Both the position numbers and the translations under genes were made by a program. DNA of 64,000 nucleotides, from NCBI GenBank assembly GCA_004297165.1, contig SCUJ01000006.1, forward strand, positions 124,001-188,000, written 5' to 3'. The stretch comes from Gammaproteobacteria bacterium (GTDB lineage: Bacteria; Pseudomonadota; Gammaproteobacteria; Eutrophobiales; Eutrophobiaceae). Below the pieces are notes generated by a model that searched no databases, was not told the origin of the DNA, and saw only the letters and a program-made list of their open reading frames with translations. Shown here in pieces: positions 52,862-63,147 of this stretch (positions are counted from its first letter, which is position 1; each line of letters opens with the position of its first letter).

Positions 52862-54982
52862 ATGCAATGGCTAAGGCACCCTGGGATTTTTATTGTTCTT
52901 GTTTTTATATTTGCGTGTGGAGAGACCGACATGCCAGCCGAAAAGCAACCGCCAACCGGGGCGAGCAGGGATAACGCCAAGGGCGAGGACTGGCGGAAGG
53001 CGGCGCCCATACCGGCGCGGACGGTGCAGGATAAAGACGGTTTTCTCTGGCAGACGGAACAGTTCGCGGATGTGCGCATCCTGCGTTACCGGGTCCCCGG
53101 ATGGGAGAAGCTCACCCTCCAGCAGAAAAAGCTGGCCTATTATCTGACCCAGGCGGGTCTCGCGGGACGCGACATCCTCTGGGATCAGCATTACCGCAAT
53201 AATCTTGCGCTTCGCGATGTCCTCGAATCCATATACACGAAGTATCCGGGCGACCGGACGACGCTCGGCTGGCAAAGATTCGAGACCTATCTCAAACGGG
53301 TCTGGTTCGCCAACGGGATCCACCATCATTATTCCATGACCAAATTCAAACCGGAGTTTTCCCGGGAATACCTGAACGAAGTCGTCGCTGCGAGCGGCAT
53401 CGATATCGAAGAGATGTTGCTCAAGGCGATCTTCGATCCGGGGCTGGATGTCAAGCGCGTCGAGCTGGATCCGGCGAAAGGGTTGCTGGAAAACTCGGCC
53501 GTCAATTTCTACGAACCGGGCCTGAAAACCGAGGATGTGACTGCCTTTTACCAGGCCAAATCGACTGTGGAATCCGCCACCCCCCTCTCCTGGGGCCTGA
53601 ATGCAACGCTGGTCAGAAATGACGCCGGCGAACTGGAGGAACACCCCTGGCGGCTGGATGGGTTGTACGGCGAGGCGATCGCGGAGATCGTCGCCTGGCT
53701 GGAGCGCGCGGTGACGGTCGCGGAAAACGAGCCCCAGGCCGCGGCGCTCCGGAAACTCATCGAGTACTACAGCAGCGGCGATCTGGCCGATTGGGATGAG
53801 TACAACGTCCTCTGGGTGCAGGCTACAGAAGGCGATATCGACTACATTAACGGTTTCGTGGAGGTCTACAGCGATCCGCTGGGTTATCACGGATCTTATG
53901 AGACGATCGTACAGATTAAGGATGCGGAGAGTTCGGAACGTCTCAAGGTGTTGATGGACGAGGCCGCCTGGTTCGAGACCCATTCCCCGATCCTGCCGGC
54001 GCACCGGCGCGAGAATGTCGTCGGCATCACCTACAAGGTTGTCAACGCGGTGGGCGAGGCCGGCGACTCCTCACCGTCGACGCCGGTCGGGGTCAATCTG
54101 CCGAACGCCAACTGGATCCGCGACCGCTACGGTTCGAAATCCGTCAGTCTCGGCAACATCGAACACGCCTATCACGAATCCGCGGGGACCGTGCTCACGG
54201 AGGAGTTCGCGAACGATCAGGAAGAGATCGATCGGGATCGCCAGTACTCCGCGATCACCGAACCCCTTCACACCGCCCTGCATGAGGTGATCGGACATGC
54301 CTCGGGCAAGCTGGAAGAGGGGGTGGGCACTCCCGCGGACACCCTGAAGAATTACGCCTCGGCCCTGGAGGAGGGCCGCGCCGATCTTGTCGCCCTGTAT
54401 TTCATTGCGGATCCCAAACTGTTGGAGTGGGGGCTGCTGCCCTCCGCGGAGGCGGCCTGGACCGCCTACGACAGCTACATCCGTGGCGGCCTTATGGTGC
54501 AGTTGCGCCGGGTCGAACCAGGAGCGGACATCGAGGAGGCCCATATGCGCAACCGGGCCTTCATCGCGCGCTGGGTCATGGAGCGGGGTAAAACTGACAA
54601 TGTCATCGTGGCCACGCAACAGAATGGCAGGACGAGTTACGATATCCGGGATTACGACCGGCTGCGCGAATTGTTCGGCGAGTTGCTGCGCGAGGTGCAA
54701 CGCATCAAATCACAGGGCGATTATCCCGCCGCGCAGGCCCTGGTCGAAAACTATGGCGTGAAGATCGATCCCGGGCTGCATAAGGAAGTTCTGGAACGCG
54801 CCGCGAAACTGGATATCGCACCTTACGCGGGCTTCATTAATCCGGAGTTGCATCCTGTTGTGGATGCGGCCGGGGAAATCACGGACATCGAGATAGTTTA
54901 TCCGGATGACTTCGCAGGGCAGATGCTGGCATACAGCAGGGACTACGGACATCTGGCGAAAGAAGATTCACAAAACGAATAA
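52862..54982 (+). CDS. Dipeptidyl peptidase III (M49) lipoprotein
   Basis: About 706 residues. N-terminal signal ending in FIFACGET is a lipobox, so the enzyme is probably membrane-anchored in the periplasm. The M49 zinc motif H-E-V-I-G-H and downstream E-E-G-R-A-D (usually E-E-C-R-A-D) supply the three zinc ligands and active Glu. It removes dipeptides from N-termini. ATG at 52862 has GAGGG 8 nt upstream and starts the signal peptide; the frame from 52847 has none. A structured leader lies upstream. An exported peptidase gene follows. Confidence 0.88.
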   Translation: MQWLRHPGIFIVLVFIFACGETDMPAEKQPPTGASRDNAKGEDWRKAAPIPARTVQDKDGFLWQTEQFADVRILRYRVPGWEKLTLQQKKLAYYLTQAGLAGRDILWDQHYRNNLALRDVLESIYTKYPGDRTTLGWQRFETYLKRVWFANGIHHHYSMTKFKPEFSREYLNEVVAASGIDIEEMLLKAIFDPGLDVKRVELDPAKGLLENSAVNFYEPGLKTEDVTAFYQAKSTVESATPLSWGLNATLVRNDAGELEEHPWRLDGLYGEAIAEIVAWLERAVTVAENEPQAAALRKLIEYYSSGDLADWDEYNVLWVQATEGDIDYINGFVEVYSDPLGYHGSYETIVQIKDAESSERLKVLMDEAAWFETHSPILPAHRRENVVGITYKVVNAVGEAGDSSPSTPVGVNLPNANWIRDRYGSKSVSLGNIEHAYHESAGTVLTEEFANDQEEIDRDRQYSAITEPLHTALHEVIGHASGKLEEGVGTPADTLKNYASALEEGRADLVALYFIADPKLLEWGLLPSAEAAWTAYDSYIRGGLMVQLRRVEPGADIEEAHMRNRAFIARWVMERGKTDNVIVATQQNGRTSYDIRDYDRLRELFGELLREVQRIKSQGDYPAAQALVENYGVKIDPGLHKEVLERAAKLDIAPYAGFINPELHPVVDAAGEITDIEIVYPDDFAGQMLAYSRDYGHLAKEDSQNE

Positions 54983-55031
54983 CCGGCAGTGCGCGAATTA
55001 ACTTGCTCACGCTGAGAGATCTGGGGGGGCG

Positions 55032-57107
55032 ATGAAATTCATAAACGTCAAGATCTGGTTTGTGGTGTTGAGCATGGTGACATTCATGCAGATTGATGTA
55101 TCCGCCCAGGCGAGAATCGAACCGACGGTGCAGGTGGCGATCGACCGGGCGGGGCAGACGCTTACTGCGGATCTATTGCGCGAATATGTCAAGACCGTGG
55201 CCGATGATGACATGGAGGGCAGGGCGCCCGCGAGCCGTGGCGATCGACGCACGCGCGAATATCTGGCGGACACTCTGGCGAAAATGGGTTATTCCCCAGG
55301 CGCCGCCGATGGCGGCTGGCAGCAACACTTCGATCTCATAAGCATCGATTCAAAGGTGCCTGAACGCTGGCGCTTCTCCTCCTCTAACGGCGATCTGGAT
55401 CTGCTGCGTCATGACGAATTCGTGGCTACGAGCGATGTCCAGAAGGACACGTCTGTGATTACGGATGCCGAGGTGGTCTTCGTGGGCTATGGAATCCAGG
55501 CGCCGGAGTATCAGTGGGACGATTACAAGGGGATGGACCTGCGCGGCAAGGTTTTGCTTATGCTGAACAATGACCCGGACTGGGATGAAGACCTGTTCGC
55601 GGGCAAAACCCGGCTTTATTACGGGCGTTGGACTTACAAATACGAAAGCGCGGCGCGCCAGGGCGCGATCGGCGCCATCATCATTCATACCCGCGAGTCG
55701 GCGGGCTATCCCTACCAGGTAATCCAGACCTCGAATGAGGGCGTGCAGTTCCAGCTCCCGGCGGGGACTGAACCGCGGCTTCAGATCGCCGCATGGGTGG
55801 AGGAGAAGGCAGCGCAACGACTGGCAGCGCTTGCCGGATTCGATCTGGCTGATCTGATCGAGGCGGCGCGCGATCGCGACTTCCAGCCAAGACCGCTCGG
55901 CATCCGCACCTCGTTGACGCTGGAAAATACCGTCCGGACGGTGCAGACGGCGAATGTCCTCGGTCTCCTGCCCGGCAGCGATCCCGATCTCGTGCGTGAG
56001 GCGGTGATTTACACGGCCCATCACGATCATTTCGGCATCGGTGCGCCCGATGGCGAGGGGGACGCCATTTATAACGGCGCACTCGACAACGCCGCGGGCG
56101 TGGCCCAGGTCCTTGCAATTGCGAAGGCGTTCAGCAAATTGCCGGAGCGCCCGCGACGCTCAATCCTCTTCGCCTTCGTGGGCGCCGAGGAACAAGGTCT
56201 GCTGGGATCGGAATACTATGCCGCCCATCCGACCTTTCCGCCCGGACGGATCGCCGCGAACATCAATTACGACAGCGGCAATATCTGGGGCAGGACCCGC
56301 GACCTGACCCTGCTGGGACTCGGTAAATCGACCCTGGATCAAGTGGCGACAACACTTGCGGCACAACAGGGACGCATGGTCAAACCGGATCAGATGCCGG
56401 ATCGAGGCTTTTTTTATCGGTCCGATCAATTTAATTTCGCCCGTATCGGCGTGCCGGCCATGTATATTAAAACGGGCAGTGAATTCATCGATCGGCCACC
56501 GGGCTGGGGAATGGAACAGATTGAGTATTTCGAAAACCATCATTACCATCAACCCAGCGATGAATATCGCGACGAATGGGATCTTTCCGGTATGGTTGAA
56601 GATGCAAGGTTAGGCTTTACAGCGGGCGCGATCGTCGCGAACGCGGATCGGATGCCCGAATGGTATCCGGGCGATGAATTCGAAGCCGTCCGAAAACAAG
56701 CCATCGAGGATCTATCTACCGTGTCTGCCGAGCCGCAACGGGAGACCTGGCGCCGGGAGGTGCGGGATGCGGAGGCGGCCTTCGCCGCCATGGTTCGCGA
56801 GCGCGGCGTGGGGGAGGCATTCCTGCACTTCGCCGCGGCGGATGCCGTGCTGAATCGCAACGACCGCCTTATCAAGGGCAAACCTGCCATTCGTGAATAT
56901 TTTGCCGGCCAGACCCTGCGCGATGTGAAACTCGAATGGACGCCGGAGTTTGTCGATGTCTCGGCGAGTGGCGATCTGGCTTATACCTATGGCCCTTATA
57001 CATTCAGCGCGAAGGACGCCGAGGGCAAACCAGTCGCGGCGGAGGGGATCTTTCACACGGTCTGGAAGCGCCAGCCGGATAGCGGCTGGAAGTTTGTCTG
57101 GGATTGA
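55032..57107 (+). CDS. M28 family peptidase with C-terminal SnoaL-like domain
   Basis: 691 residues, signal peptide (VVLSMVTFMQIDVSA). PA-like insert region near 120-260 (VFVGYGIQAPEY), then the M28 zinc site: TAHHDHFG, GALDNAAGVAQVLA, GAEEQGLLGS, NINYDSGN and HHYHQPSDEY. A final approximately 130 residues (RDAEAAFAAMVRERGVGEA to the end with W-K-F-V-W-D) look like a DUF4440/SnoaL fold, an uncommon fusion partner. Secreted aminopeptidase. RBS GGGGGG 3 nt upstream. Confidence 0.88.
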   Translation: MKFINVKIWFVVLSMVTFMQIDVSAQARIEPTVQVAIDRAGQTLTADLLREYVKTVADDDMEGRAPASRGDRRTREYLADTLAKMGYSPGAADGGWQQHFDLISIDSKVPERWRFSSSNGDLDLLRHDEFVATSDVQKDTSVITDAEVVFVGYGIQAPEYQWDDYKGMDLRGKVLLMLNNDPDWDEDLFAGKTRLYYGRWTYKYESAARQGAIGAIIIHTRESAGYPYQVIQTSNEGVQFQLPAGTEPRLQIAAWVEEKAAQRLAALAGFDLADLIEAARDRDFQPRPLGIRTSLTLENTVRTVQTANVLGLLPGSDPDLVREAVIYTAHHDHFGIGAPDGEGDAIYNGALDNAAGVAQVLAIAKAFSKLPERPRRSILFAFVGAEEQGLLGSEYYAAHPTFPPGRIAANINYDSGNIWGRTRDLTLLGLGKSTLDQVATTLAAQQGRMVKPDQMPDRGFFYRSDQFNFARIGVPAMYIKTGSEFIDRPPGWGMEQIEYFENHHYHQPSDEYRDEWDLSGMVEDARLGFTAGAIVANADRMPEWYPGDEFEAVRKQAIEDLSTVSAEPQRETWRREVRDAEAAFAAMVRERGVGEAFLHFAAADAVLNRNDRLIKGKPAIREYFAGQTLRDVKLEWTPEFVDVSASGDLAYTYGPYTFSAKDAEGKPVAAEGIFHTVWKRQPDSGWKFVWD

Positions 57108-57212
57108 AAGTAAGATACATCAGGCTTGCTTGATTAATCCGTTATGTTTTTCAGCTACACTTAGAAAAACACCGAGTAACTGTCATTGCAAAGAATCGAA
57201 GAATAATCGCGA

Positions 57213-58514
57213 ATGGCTGAAGCGGGACAATCCGGCGGGCGTCAGGTTTACATTGTGGACGGCGCGCGCACTCCTTATATAAGGGCCCAGGGCGTGCCGG
57301 GACCCTTCAGCGCCTCCGATCTCGCGGTCGCCGCCGGAAGACCGCTGCTCCTGCGGCAACCTTTCTCCCCCGACAGTCTCGATGAGGTAATCCTCGGCAA
57401 CATCATGTCGGCGCCGGATGAGGTGAACATCGGCCGTGTCGTCTCGCAACGCCTGGGCTGCGGCGTCGCAGTTCCGGCATGGACCGTGCAACGGAATTGC
57501 GGCTCCGGCATGCAGGCGATCGATTGCGCCTACCGGAATATCCTCGCGGGCCGTTCCGGTCTTGTTCTGGCGGGCGGAACCGAGGCCATGAGCCGCGCCC
57601 CGCTGCTGTTCAACGCGGCGATGGCCGCCTGGCTCGGCCGGCTGAACGGGGCGAAGGGGCTGCCGGCGAAACTGCAACAAATCGCCCGTTTCCGGCCGGG
57701 GATGTTGCAGCCGGTGATTGCCTTGTTGCATGGCCTCACGGACCCGGTCGTCGGCATGAACATGGGCCAGACGGCGGAGGAACTCGCGTTTCGCTTCAAC
57801 ATCAGTCGCGCGGACATGGACGGTTACGCGGTGCAGAGTCACCTGCGCATGGTCGCCGCCCGCGCGGAAGGACGTCTGCCCGAGATCGAACCGCTCTACG
57901 ACCAAAAAGGCCATTGTTATGATCACGACGACGGCGTCCGTCCGGACAGCTCGGTGGAAAAACTGGCGAAATTGAAACCAGTCTTCGATCGCCACTTCGG
58001 CGCGGTGACCGCGGGCAACAGTTCGCAGATCACCGACGGCGCCGCCTGGGTCATCCTCGCGGATGCGGAGCACGTGCAACGCCATAACCTCCTGGCGCTT
58101 GCCCGGATCGTGGATGTGGAATGGGCGGGACTCGCGCCGCAACAGATGGGCCTCGGACCCGTGCATGCCATGACCCCGCTGCTGCAAAGACAAAACCTCC
58201 ATCTGGCCGATATCGATTATTTTGAGATCAACGAGGCCTTCGCCGCGCAGGTGCTGGCCTGCGCTGCGGCATGTCAGGATCCGGATTTTTGCCGGAAGGA
58301 TTTGGCCCTCGCCGGGGTGCTCGGCGCGATCGATCCTGCACGCCTCAACGTTGATGGCGGCGCTATCGCCGTGGGACATCCCGTCGGCAGCAGTGGCGCG
58401 CGGATCGTCCTGCATCTCTGTCATGTGCTGGCGCAGAAACAGGCCCGGCGCGGACTGGCCGCCATCTGCATCGGCGGCGGGCAGGGCGGCGCGCTGCTGC
58501 TGGAGAGGGTCTGA
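57213..58514 (+). CDS. fadI: Acetyl-CoA C-acyltransferase (FadI-like thiolase)
   Basis: 433 residues, thiolase family with FadI length. YIVDGARTPYIRAQGVPGPF at the N-terminus, active Cys in VQRNCGSGMQ, YFEINEAFAAQVLAC and GHPVGSSGARIV, final CIGGGQGGALL with the second Cys. It splits 3-ketoacyl-CoA to acetyl-CoA. The stop overlaps the fadJ start by 1 nt, as in fadIJ pairs used for (often anaerobic) fatty acid oxidation. Synthesis of short-chain acids cannot be excluded. Confidence 0.92.
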   Translation: MAEAGQSGGRQVYIVDGARTPYIRAQGVPGPFSASDLAVAAGRPLLLRQPFSPDSLDEVILGNIMSAPDEVNIGRVVSQRLGCGVAVPAWTVQRNCGSGMQAIDCAYRNILAGRSGLVLAGGTEAMSRAPLLFNAAMAAWLGRLNGAKGLPAKLQQIARFRPGMLQPVIALLHGLTDPVVGMNMGQTAEELAFRFNISRADMDGYAVQSHLRMVAARAEGRLPEIEPLYDQKGHCYDHDDGVRPDSSVEKLAKLKPVFDRHFGAVTAGNSSQITDGAAWVILADAEHVQRHNLLALARIVDVEWAGLAPQQMGLGPVHAMTPLLQRQNLHLADIDYFEINEAFAAQVLACAAACQDPDFCRKDLALAGVLGAIDPARLNVDGGAIAVGHPVGSSGARIVLHLCHVLAQKQARRGLAAICIGGGQGGALLLERV

Positions 58515-60550
58515 TGACGCCGCGGCAATTGCAACATTGGCGGGTGGAGAAGGATTCGGACAATCTCTTCTGGTGTTATCTCGATCAGAAGGACGCCACG
58601 GTAAATGTCCTATCCACGGCGGTCCTGCGCGAATTCGCGGAGGCCCTGGATCAAGTAATCGCGGGACGACCCACGGGGCTCGTCATCGCCTCGGGCAAGG
58701 AAAACGGTTTCATCTCCGGGGCGGATGTCGGCGAATTCAAATCGATAGAAAACAGCGAGCAGGCGCTGGGGATGGTCGAGGAGGCGCACGCACTCTTTAA
58801 TCGCCTGGAGCTTCAGACCTTCCCGACGCTCGCCCTGATCAACGGTTTCTGTCTCGGCGGCGGACTGGAACTTGCGCTTGCCTGCCGTTACCGCATCGCC
58901 GTGGACGATCCCACCGTCCGCATCGGTCTGCCGGAGGTGCGGCTCGGGATCCATCCCGGATTCGGCGGCACGGCGCGTTTAATCGATCGCACCGGCGCCC
59001 TGCAAGCCCTGCCGCTGATGCTAACCGGCCGGTTGCTGGACCCGCGCCGCGCGAAGAAACTTGGCCTGGTGGACCACATCGTGCCCCGCCGGCAACTCGT
59101 TCACGCCGCGCGGGCGGTATTACGCGATCCCCCGCTGCGCGACCCATTGCCCTGGCACAAACGCATCATCGGGGCCGAGCCGCTGCGGCCGTTGGTCGCC
59201 AATTTCCTGCGCCGCCAGGTTGCGCGTCAGGCCCGGGAGGATCAATATCCCGCGCCCTACGCCCTCATCGAATTGTGGCGGAGATTCGGAGGTGATCGAC
59301 GGATACTGCTGCGCGAGGAGGCGAAATCGGTTGCGCGGCTGATCGTAACGCCGGTATCCAGAAATCTGGTGCGGGTCTTCGGCCTGCGGGAGCGCCTCCG
59401 CGCCAGCGCCGGAAGAGAATACCAGGCCAAGCATGTCCACGTGGTTGGCGCCGGGGTCATGGGCGGGGACATCGCGGCCTGGTGCGCGTTACGGGGGCTC
59501 CGGGTCACCTTGCAGGATCGGGAACCGGCCTTGATCGCGCCAGCCATGCAACGCGCGCACGCCTTGTTCAAGAAACGACTCAAGACGGGACATCTTGTCA
59601 TGGCCGCGTTGGATCGCCTGATCCCCGACCACAAGGGCCTCGGCATCAGCCACGCGGATGTGATCATCGAGGCCATCGTCGAGAAGCTGGAGATCAAACA
59701 GGGATTATTTCAGGATCTCGAAACGCGGGCGCGGCCCGAGGCCCTGCTCGCCACCAACACCTCCAGCATCCCGCTGGAGGAGATCGGCACGGCCCTGCGC
59801 CGCCCGGAACGCCTGGTGGGGATCCATTTCTTCAATCCCGTGGCGCAGATGGAACTTGTCGAGGTCATCCACGCGACGGCAACGGACCCGGCCGGCATCC
59901 AGCAGGCTCGGGCCTTTTGCCGGCAGATCGATCGCCTTCCACTGCCGGTCAGGAGCTCTCCCGGCTTCCTGGTCAACCGCGTCCTGACGCCGTATCTCCT
60001 GGAAACCATGACCATGATCGAGGAGGGCATCCCGGGCGCGCTCATCGACAAGGTCGCGAAAAAATTCGGCATGCCGATGGGCCCGGTGGAACTCGCCGAT
60101 ACTGTGGGACTGGATGTCTGTCTCTCCGTGGCGGAGAAGATGTCCACGAAGCTGGAGGTGACGATCCCGGACAAATTGCGTGAGATGGTGGCCGCGGGGC
60201 AGTTGGGCCGCAAGTCCGACCGCGGTTTCTATGTCTACCGCAACGGCCGTCCCGTGAAACCGGAGATCAGCACCGCAGGCGTTGACGAGTACGAGGTGAA
60301 GGATCGCCTGGTCTTTCGCATCCTCAACGAATGCGCCGCCTGTCTGCGCGAGGGTCTGGTCGCGGATACGGATGCGCTCGATGCCGGCATGATCTACGGC
60401 ACCGGTTTCGCGCCCTTCCGCAGCGGTCCCATGAATTATGCGAATCTCCTTGGCGCCGGTTTCGTGTGCGATCGGTTGAACGCCATGGCGCAGCGTTATG
60501 GCGGGCGCTTCAACCCGGATGCCTGGTGGCAACGGCCGCTGGAGGATTGA
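58514..60550 (+). CDS. fadJ: Enoyl-CoA hydratase/3-hydroxyacyl-CoA dehydrogenase (FadJ/FadB-like)
   Basis: 678 residues. N-terminal crotonase half: GFISGADVGEFKSI, INGFCLGGGLELALACRYRIA (read in parts), LPEVRLGIHPGFGGT with the catalytic Glu. C-terminal 3-hydroxyacyl-CoA dehydrogenase: VHVVGAGVMGGDIAAWCALRG start, FFNPVAQMELVEVI and FLVNRVLTPYL. It supplies the hydratase and dehydrogenase steps. 1 nt overlap with fadI and 2 nt gap to the ligase. Confidence 0.93.
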   Translation: MTPRQLQHWRVEKDSDNLFWCYLDQKDATVNVLSTAVLREFAEALDQVIAGRPTGLVIASGKENGFISGADVGEFKSIENSEQALGMVEEAHALFNRLELQTFPTLALINGFCLGGGLELALACRYRIAVDDPTVRIGLPEVRLGIHPGFGGTARLIDRTGALQALPLMLTGRLLDPRRAKKLGLVDHIVPRRQLVHAARAVLRDPPLRDPLPWHKRIIGAEPLRPLVANFLRRQVARQAREDQYPAPYALIELWRRFGGDRRILLREEAKSVARLIVTPVSRNLVRVFGLRERLRASAGREYQAKHVHVVGAGVMGGDIAAWCALRGLRVTLQDREPALIAPAMQRAHALFKKRLKTGHLVMAALDRLIPDHKGLGISHADVIIEAIVEKLEIKQGLFQDLETRARPEALLATNTSSIPLEEIGTALRRPERLVGIHFFNPVAQMELVEVIHATATDPAGIQQARAFCRQIDRLPLPVRSSPGFLVNRVLTPYLLETMTMIEEGIPGALIDKVAKKFGMPMGPVELADTVGLDVCLSVAEKMSTKLEVTIPDKLREMVAAGQLGRKSDRGFYVYRNGRPVKPEISTAGVDEYEVKDRLVFRILNECAACLREGLVADTDALDAGMIYGTGFAPFRSGPMNYANLLGAGFVCDRLNAMAQRYGGRFNPDAWWQRPLED

Positions 60551-60552
60551 GC

Positions 60553-62400
60553 TTGCCGGACCGGATCATCAGCGCCGCTGAGGCGGGTACGCTGGCAGGA
60601 CTCTTCCGGGAACGCGTCCGCCGCAGTCCCGAAGAGACTGCCTATCGCTTCTACGACGCACTCAACGAGACCTGGACCGATGTCTCCTGGGGCCAGATGG
60701 CGCGGGAGGTGCGCCGGTGGCAGAGCGCGCTGATCGCGGAAAAACTGAAACCGGGCGATCGCGTCGCCATCATGGCGCGCAATTCCCGGTTCTGGGTGAT
60801 CTTCGATCAGGCGGCATTGGGTCTCGGCCTCGTGGTCATCCCGCTGTATACGGAGGACCGGCCGGATAATGTCGAATTCGTCCTGGACGATGCCGGCGTC
60901 AAACTGCTGGTGATCGGCGGGCAGCCGCAATGGGACCGGCTCAAGGACCGGGTCCGCAAGCTGCGCGGGTTGAAGCGCATCGTGAGCGTCGGCGCGATCG
61001 CGGAGCCCGACGAGGATCGGACCGCGCACCTGTCCCTGCTTACCGACTGGCTGCCGGAGCGATCGGACGAGGTCCAGACCCCGGCGCTTACAGGCAAGGA
61101 CCTCGCGACCATCGTCTACACATCCGGCACGACCGGGCGTCCCAAGGGCGTGATGCTGTCCCACTGGAACGTACTCAGCAACGCCTGGGCCGGTTTGCAA
61201 ACGGTGAAGGTGGAGGCCCATCATCTGTTTCTGTCCTTCCTGCCCTTGTCACATACCTTCGAACGCACGATCGGCTATTATCTGCCCATGATGGCCGGCG
61301 TCACCGTGGCCCATACCCGCAGCATCGCCGATCTCCAGCGCGATCTGCAAACCATCCGGCCCACCAGTCTCATCGCGGTCCCGCGCATCTTCGAGCGGGT
61401 GCATGCGAAGATCCTGGAGAATCTCGCGACTAAGTCCGTCATCACGCGCCATTTGTTTGACCTTGCCATCGCGACCGGCTGGCGGCGCTTCGAATATCTG
61501 CAAGGTCGCGCGCGCTGGCATCCGAGCCTCGCCCTGTGGCCGGCGTTGAAGCGTCTCGTCGCCGACAAGATCACCGCCAATTTCGGCGGCCGTCTTGAGG
61601 TCGTCATCAGCGGCGGCGCGGCCCTGCCGCCCGAGGTTTCCAAAGTCTTCATCGCCCTCGGCATCCCCATCCTCCAGGGCTATGGATTGACGGAGGCGAG
61701 TCCGGTCGTCAGCGTCAACCGGATCGACAACAACCGGCCGCAGGGGATTGGCCTGCCCTTGCCCGGCGTGGAGGTCCACGCCGGCGAGCATGAGGAACTC
61801 CTGGTCCGGGGCGATAACGTCATGACCGGCTACTGGAATAATCCCGAGGCGACCGCCGCGGCGCTCGATGCGGACGGCTGGCTGCATACCGGCGATCGGG
61901 TGCGCATCGAGGACGGGCACATTTTCATCATCGGGCGGCTCAAGGACATCATCGTGCTCTCGACCGGCGAGAAGATCCCGCCCGTGGACATGGAGCACGC
62001 CATCAGCGCGGATCCGCTATTCGATCAGGCGATGGTCATCGGCGAGGCCCGTCCGGCCCTGACTGCGCTGGTGGTGTTGAACCCCGCCCAATGGGAGAAG
62101 CTCGCCGCCGCCAACGGAATCAGCGTGACGGAATACGACACGCATACGGCGGAACGCCTGTTCCTCGATCGCATTGCTAAATCCCTGCATAACTTTCCGG
62201 GATATGCCCGCATCCGGAGGGTGGCTGCGACCCGCGAGGAGTGGACCGTGGAGAATGGCCTGCTGACGCCGACGCTGAAGGTCAAACGCCCGCAGGTGCA
62301 GGCGCATTACGCGGACGCCATCGAGGCGATGTACCATGAGTATGACGAACCCCGGGGCGCAACCGCGAAGGCGCCTGCCAATGCCGACAAATCAGAATAA
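60553..62400 (+). CDS. Long-chain acyl-CoA synthetase (AMP-forming)
   Basis: About 615 residues. The TTG start at 60553 has GGAGGA 6 nt upstream; the long frame from 60331 lies inside fadJ. AMP-binding core: TIVYTSGTTGRPKGVMLSHW, GYGLTEASPVVSV, DGWLHTGDRVRIEDG and GRLKDIIVLSTGEKI with the catalytic Lys. It activates fatty acids before beta-oxidation in the fadI-fadJ operon. Closest to FadD15/long-chain type, with substrate preference unresolved. Confidence 0.93.
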   Translation: MPDRIISAAEAGTLAGLFRERVRRSPEETAYRFYDALNETWTDVSWGQMAREVRRWQSALIAEKLKPGDRVAIMARNSRFWVIFDQAALGLGLVVIPLYTEDRPDNVEFVLDDAGVKLLVIGGQPQWDRLKDRVRKLRGLKRIVSVGAIAEPDEDRTAHLSLLTDWLPERSDEVQTPALTGKDLATIVYTSGTTGRPKGVMLSHWNVLSNAWAGLQTVKVEAHHLFLSFLPLSHTFERTIGYYLPMMAGVTVAHTRSIADLQRDLQTIRPTSLIAVPRIFERVHAKILENLATKSVITRHLFDLAIATGWRRFEYLQGRARWHPSLALWPALKRLVADKITANFGGRLEVVISGGAALPPEVSKVFIALGIPILQGYGLTEASPVVSVNRIDNNRPQGIGLPLPGVEVHAGEHEELLVRGDNVMTGYWNNPEATAAALDADGWLHTGDRVRIEDGHIFIIGRLKDIIVLSTGEKIPPVDMEHAISADPLFDQAMVIGEARPALTALVVLNPAQWEKLAAANGISVTEYDTHTAERLFLDRIAKSLHNFPGYARIRRVAATREEWTVENGLLTPTLKVKRPQVQAHYADAIEAMYHEYDEPRGATAKAPANADKSE

Positions 62401-62917
62401 CCTCCCGTTAATCTTCAAGGCCGTCGCCTTCGCCGCCGCCAAACACCGGGACCAGCGGCGCAAGGACGCGGAGGCCACGCCTTATATCAACCATCCCATC
62501 GCGGTCGCCGAGCTACTCGTCAACGCCGGCATTCAGGACCCGGAGGCGATCTGTGCCGCCCTGTTGCACGACACCATTGAAGACACGGAAACCTCGGCGA
62601 TAGAGCTGGAGGCTTTGTTCGGCGGGCGCATCGCCGCGATAGTGCTGGAAGTGACCGACGATAAAAAGTTGGAGAAGGCGGAGCGCAAACGCCGGCAGGT
62701 GGAGAAGGCCGCGGATGCGAGCGGGCCGGCCCGGCTGGTGAAACTCGCAGACAAGATCTGCAACCTGCGGGACATCAACAGCAGCCCGCCGGCCGGCTGG
62801 ACGCTGGAACGCAAACAGGAATACTTCGATTGGGCCAAACAGGTCGTCGACCGGATCCGGGGTGTCAACGTCAGACTCGAAACATTGTTTGATGAGGAAT
62901 ACGCGCGGCGACCTTGA
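62381..62917 (+). CDS. HD-domain hydrolase (SpoT/Mesh1-like)
   Basis: 178 residues. HD phosphohydrolase fold with YINHPIAVAELL, AALLHDTIEDTE (H-D motif) and ARLVKLADKICNLRDI. Single-domain relatives hydrolyse (p)ppGpp (Mesh1) or NADPH. No synthetase domain is fused. An ATG at 62336 would also be possible and overlaps the ligase by 65 nt; 62381 has AAGG 9 nt upstream and is preferred. Last gene of the fad cluster. Confidence 0.85.
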   Translation: MPTNQNNLPLIFKAVAFAAAKHRDQRRKDAEATPYINHPIAVAELLVNAGIQDPEAICAALLHDTIEDTETSAIELEALFGGRIAAIVLEVTDDKKLEKAERKRRQVEKAADASGPARLVKLADKICNLRDINSSPPAGWTLERKQEYFDWAKQVVDRIRGVNVRLETLFDEEYARRP

Positions 62918-62997
62918 TGAGGCCAATTTGTCGCGCCACAGACACTCGCGCCATTTTAATTGTCGCGCAACGGATATGTGCGACGAATTAATGAATC

Positions 62998-63080
62998 GCC
63001 CTGAGCTTGTCGAAGGGCAACGAATTCGAGCGGAATCAACGAGTATTCTATTCATGCTTCGACAGGCTCAGCACGAACGG
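62998..63080. repeat. REP-like inverted element
   Basis: GCCCTGAGCTTGTCGAAGGGC (62998-63018) and TTCGACAGGCTCAGCACGAACGG (63058-63080) are related in inverted orientation (GAGCTTGTCGAA against TTCGACAGGCTC). Similar stretches are frequent intergenic repeats in proteobacterial genomes. Lies after the HD gene and before the end of jetD. Confidence 0.7.
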
Positions 63081-63147
63081 GTGCTTGTAAAGAGCTTCCT
63101 TAGCATGCATGCGGAAACCAATGACACGCAGCTTTGTGCATACGACA

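Noticed and set aside
57183-58424. Long minus-strand frame opposite fadI
   Set aside because: Antisense shadow of a full thiolase.
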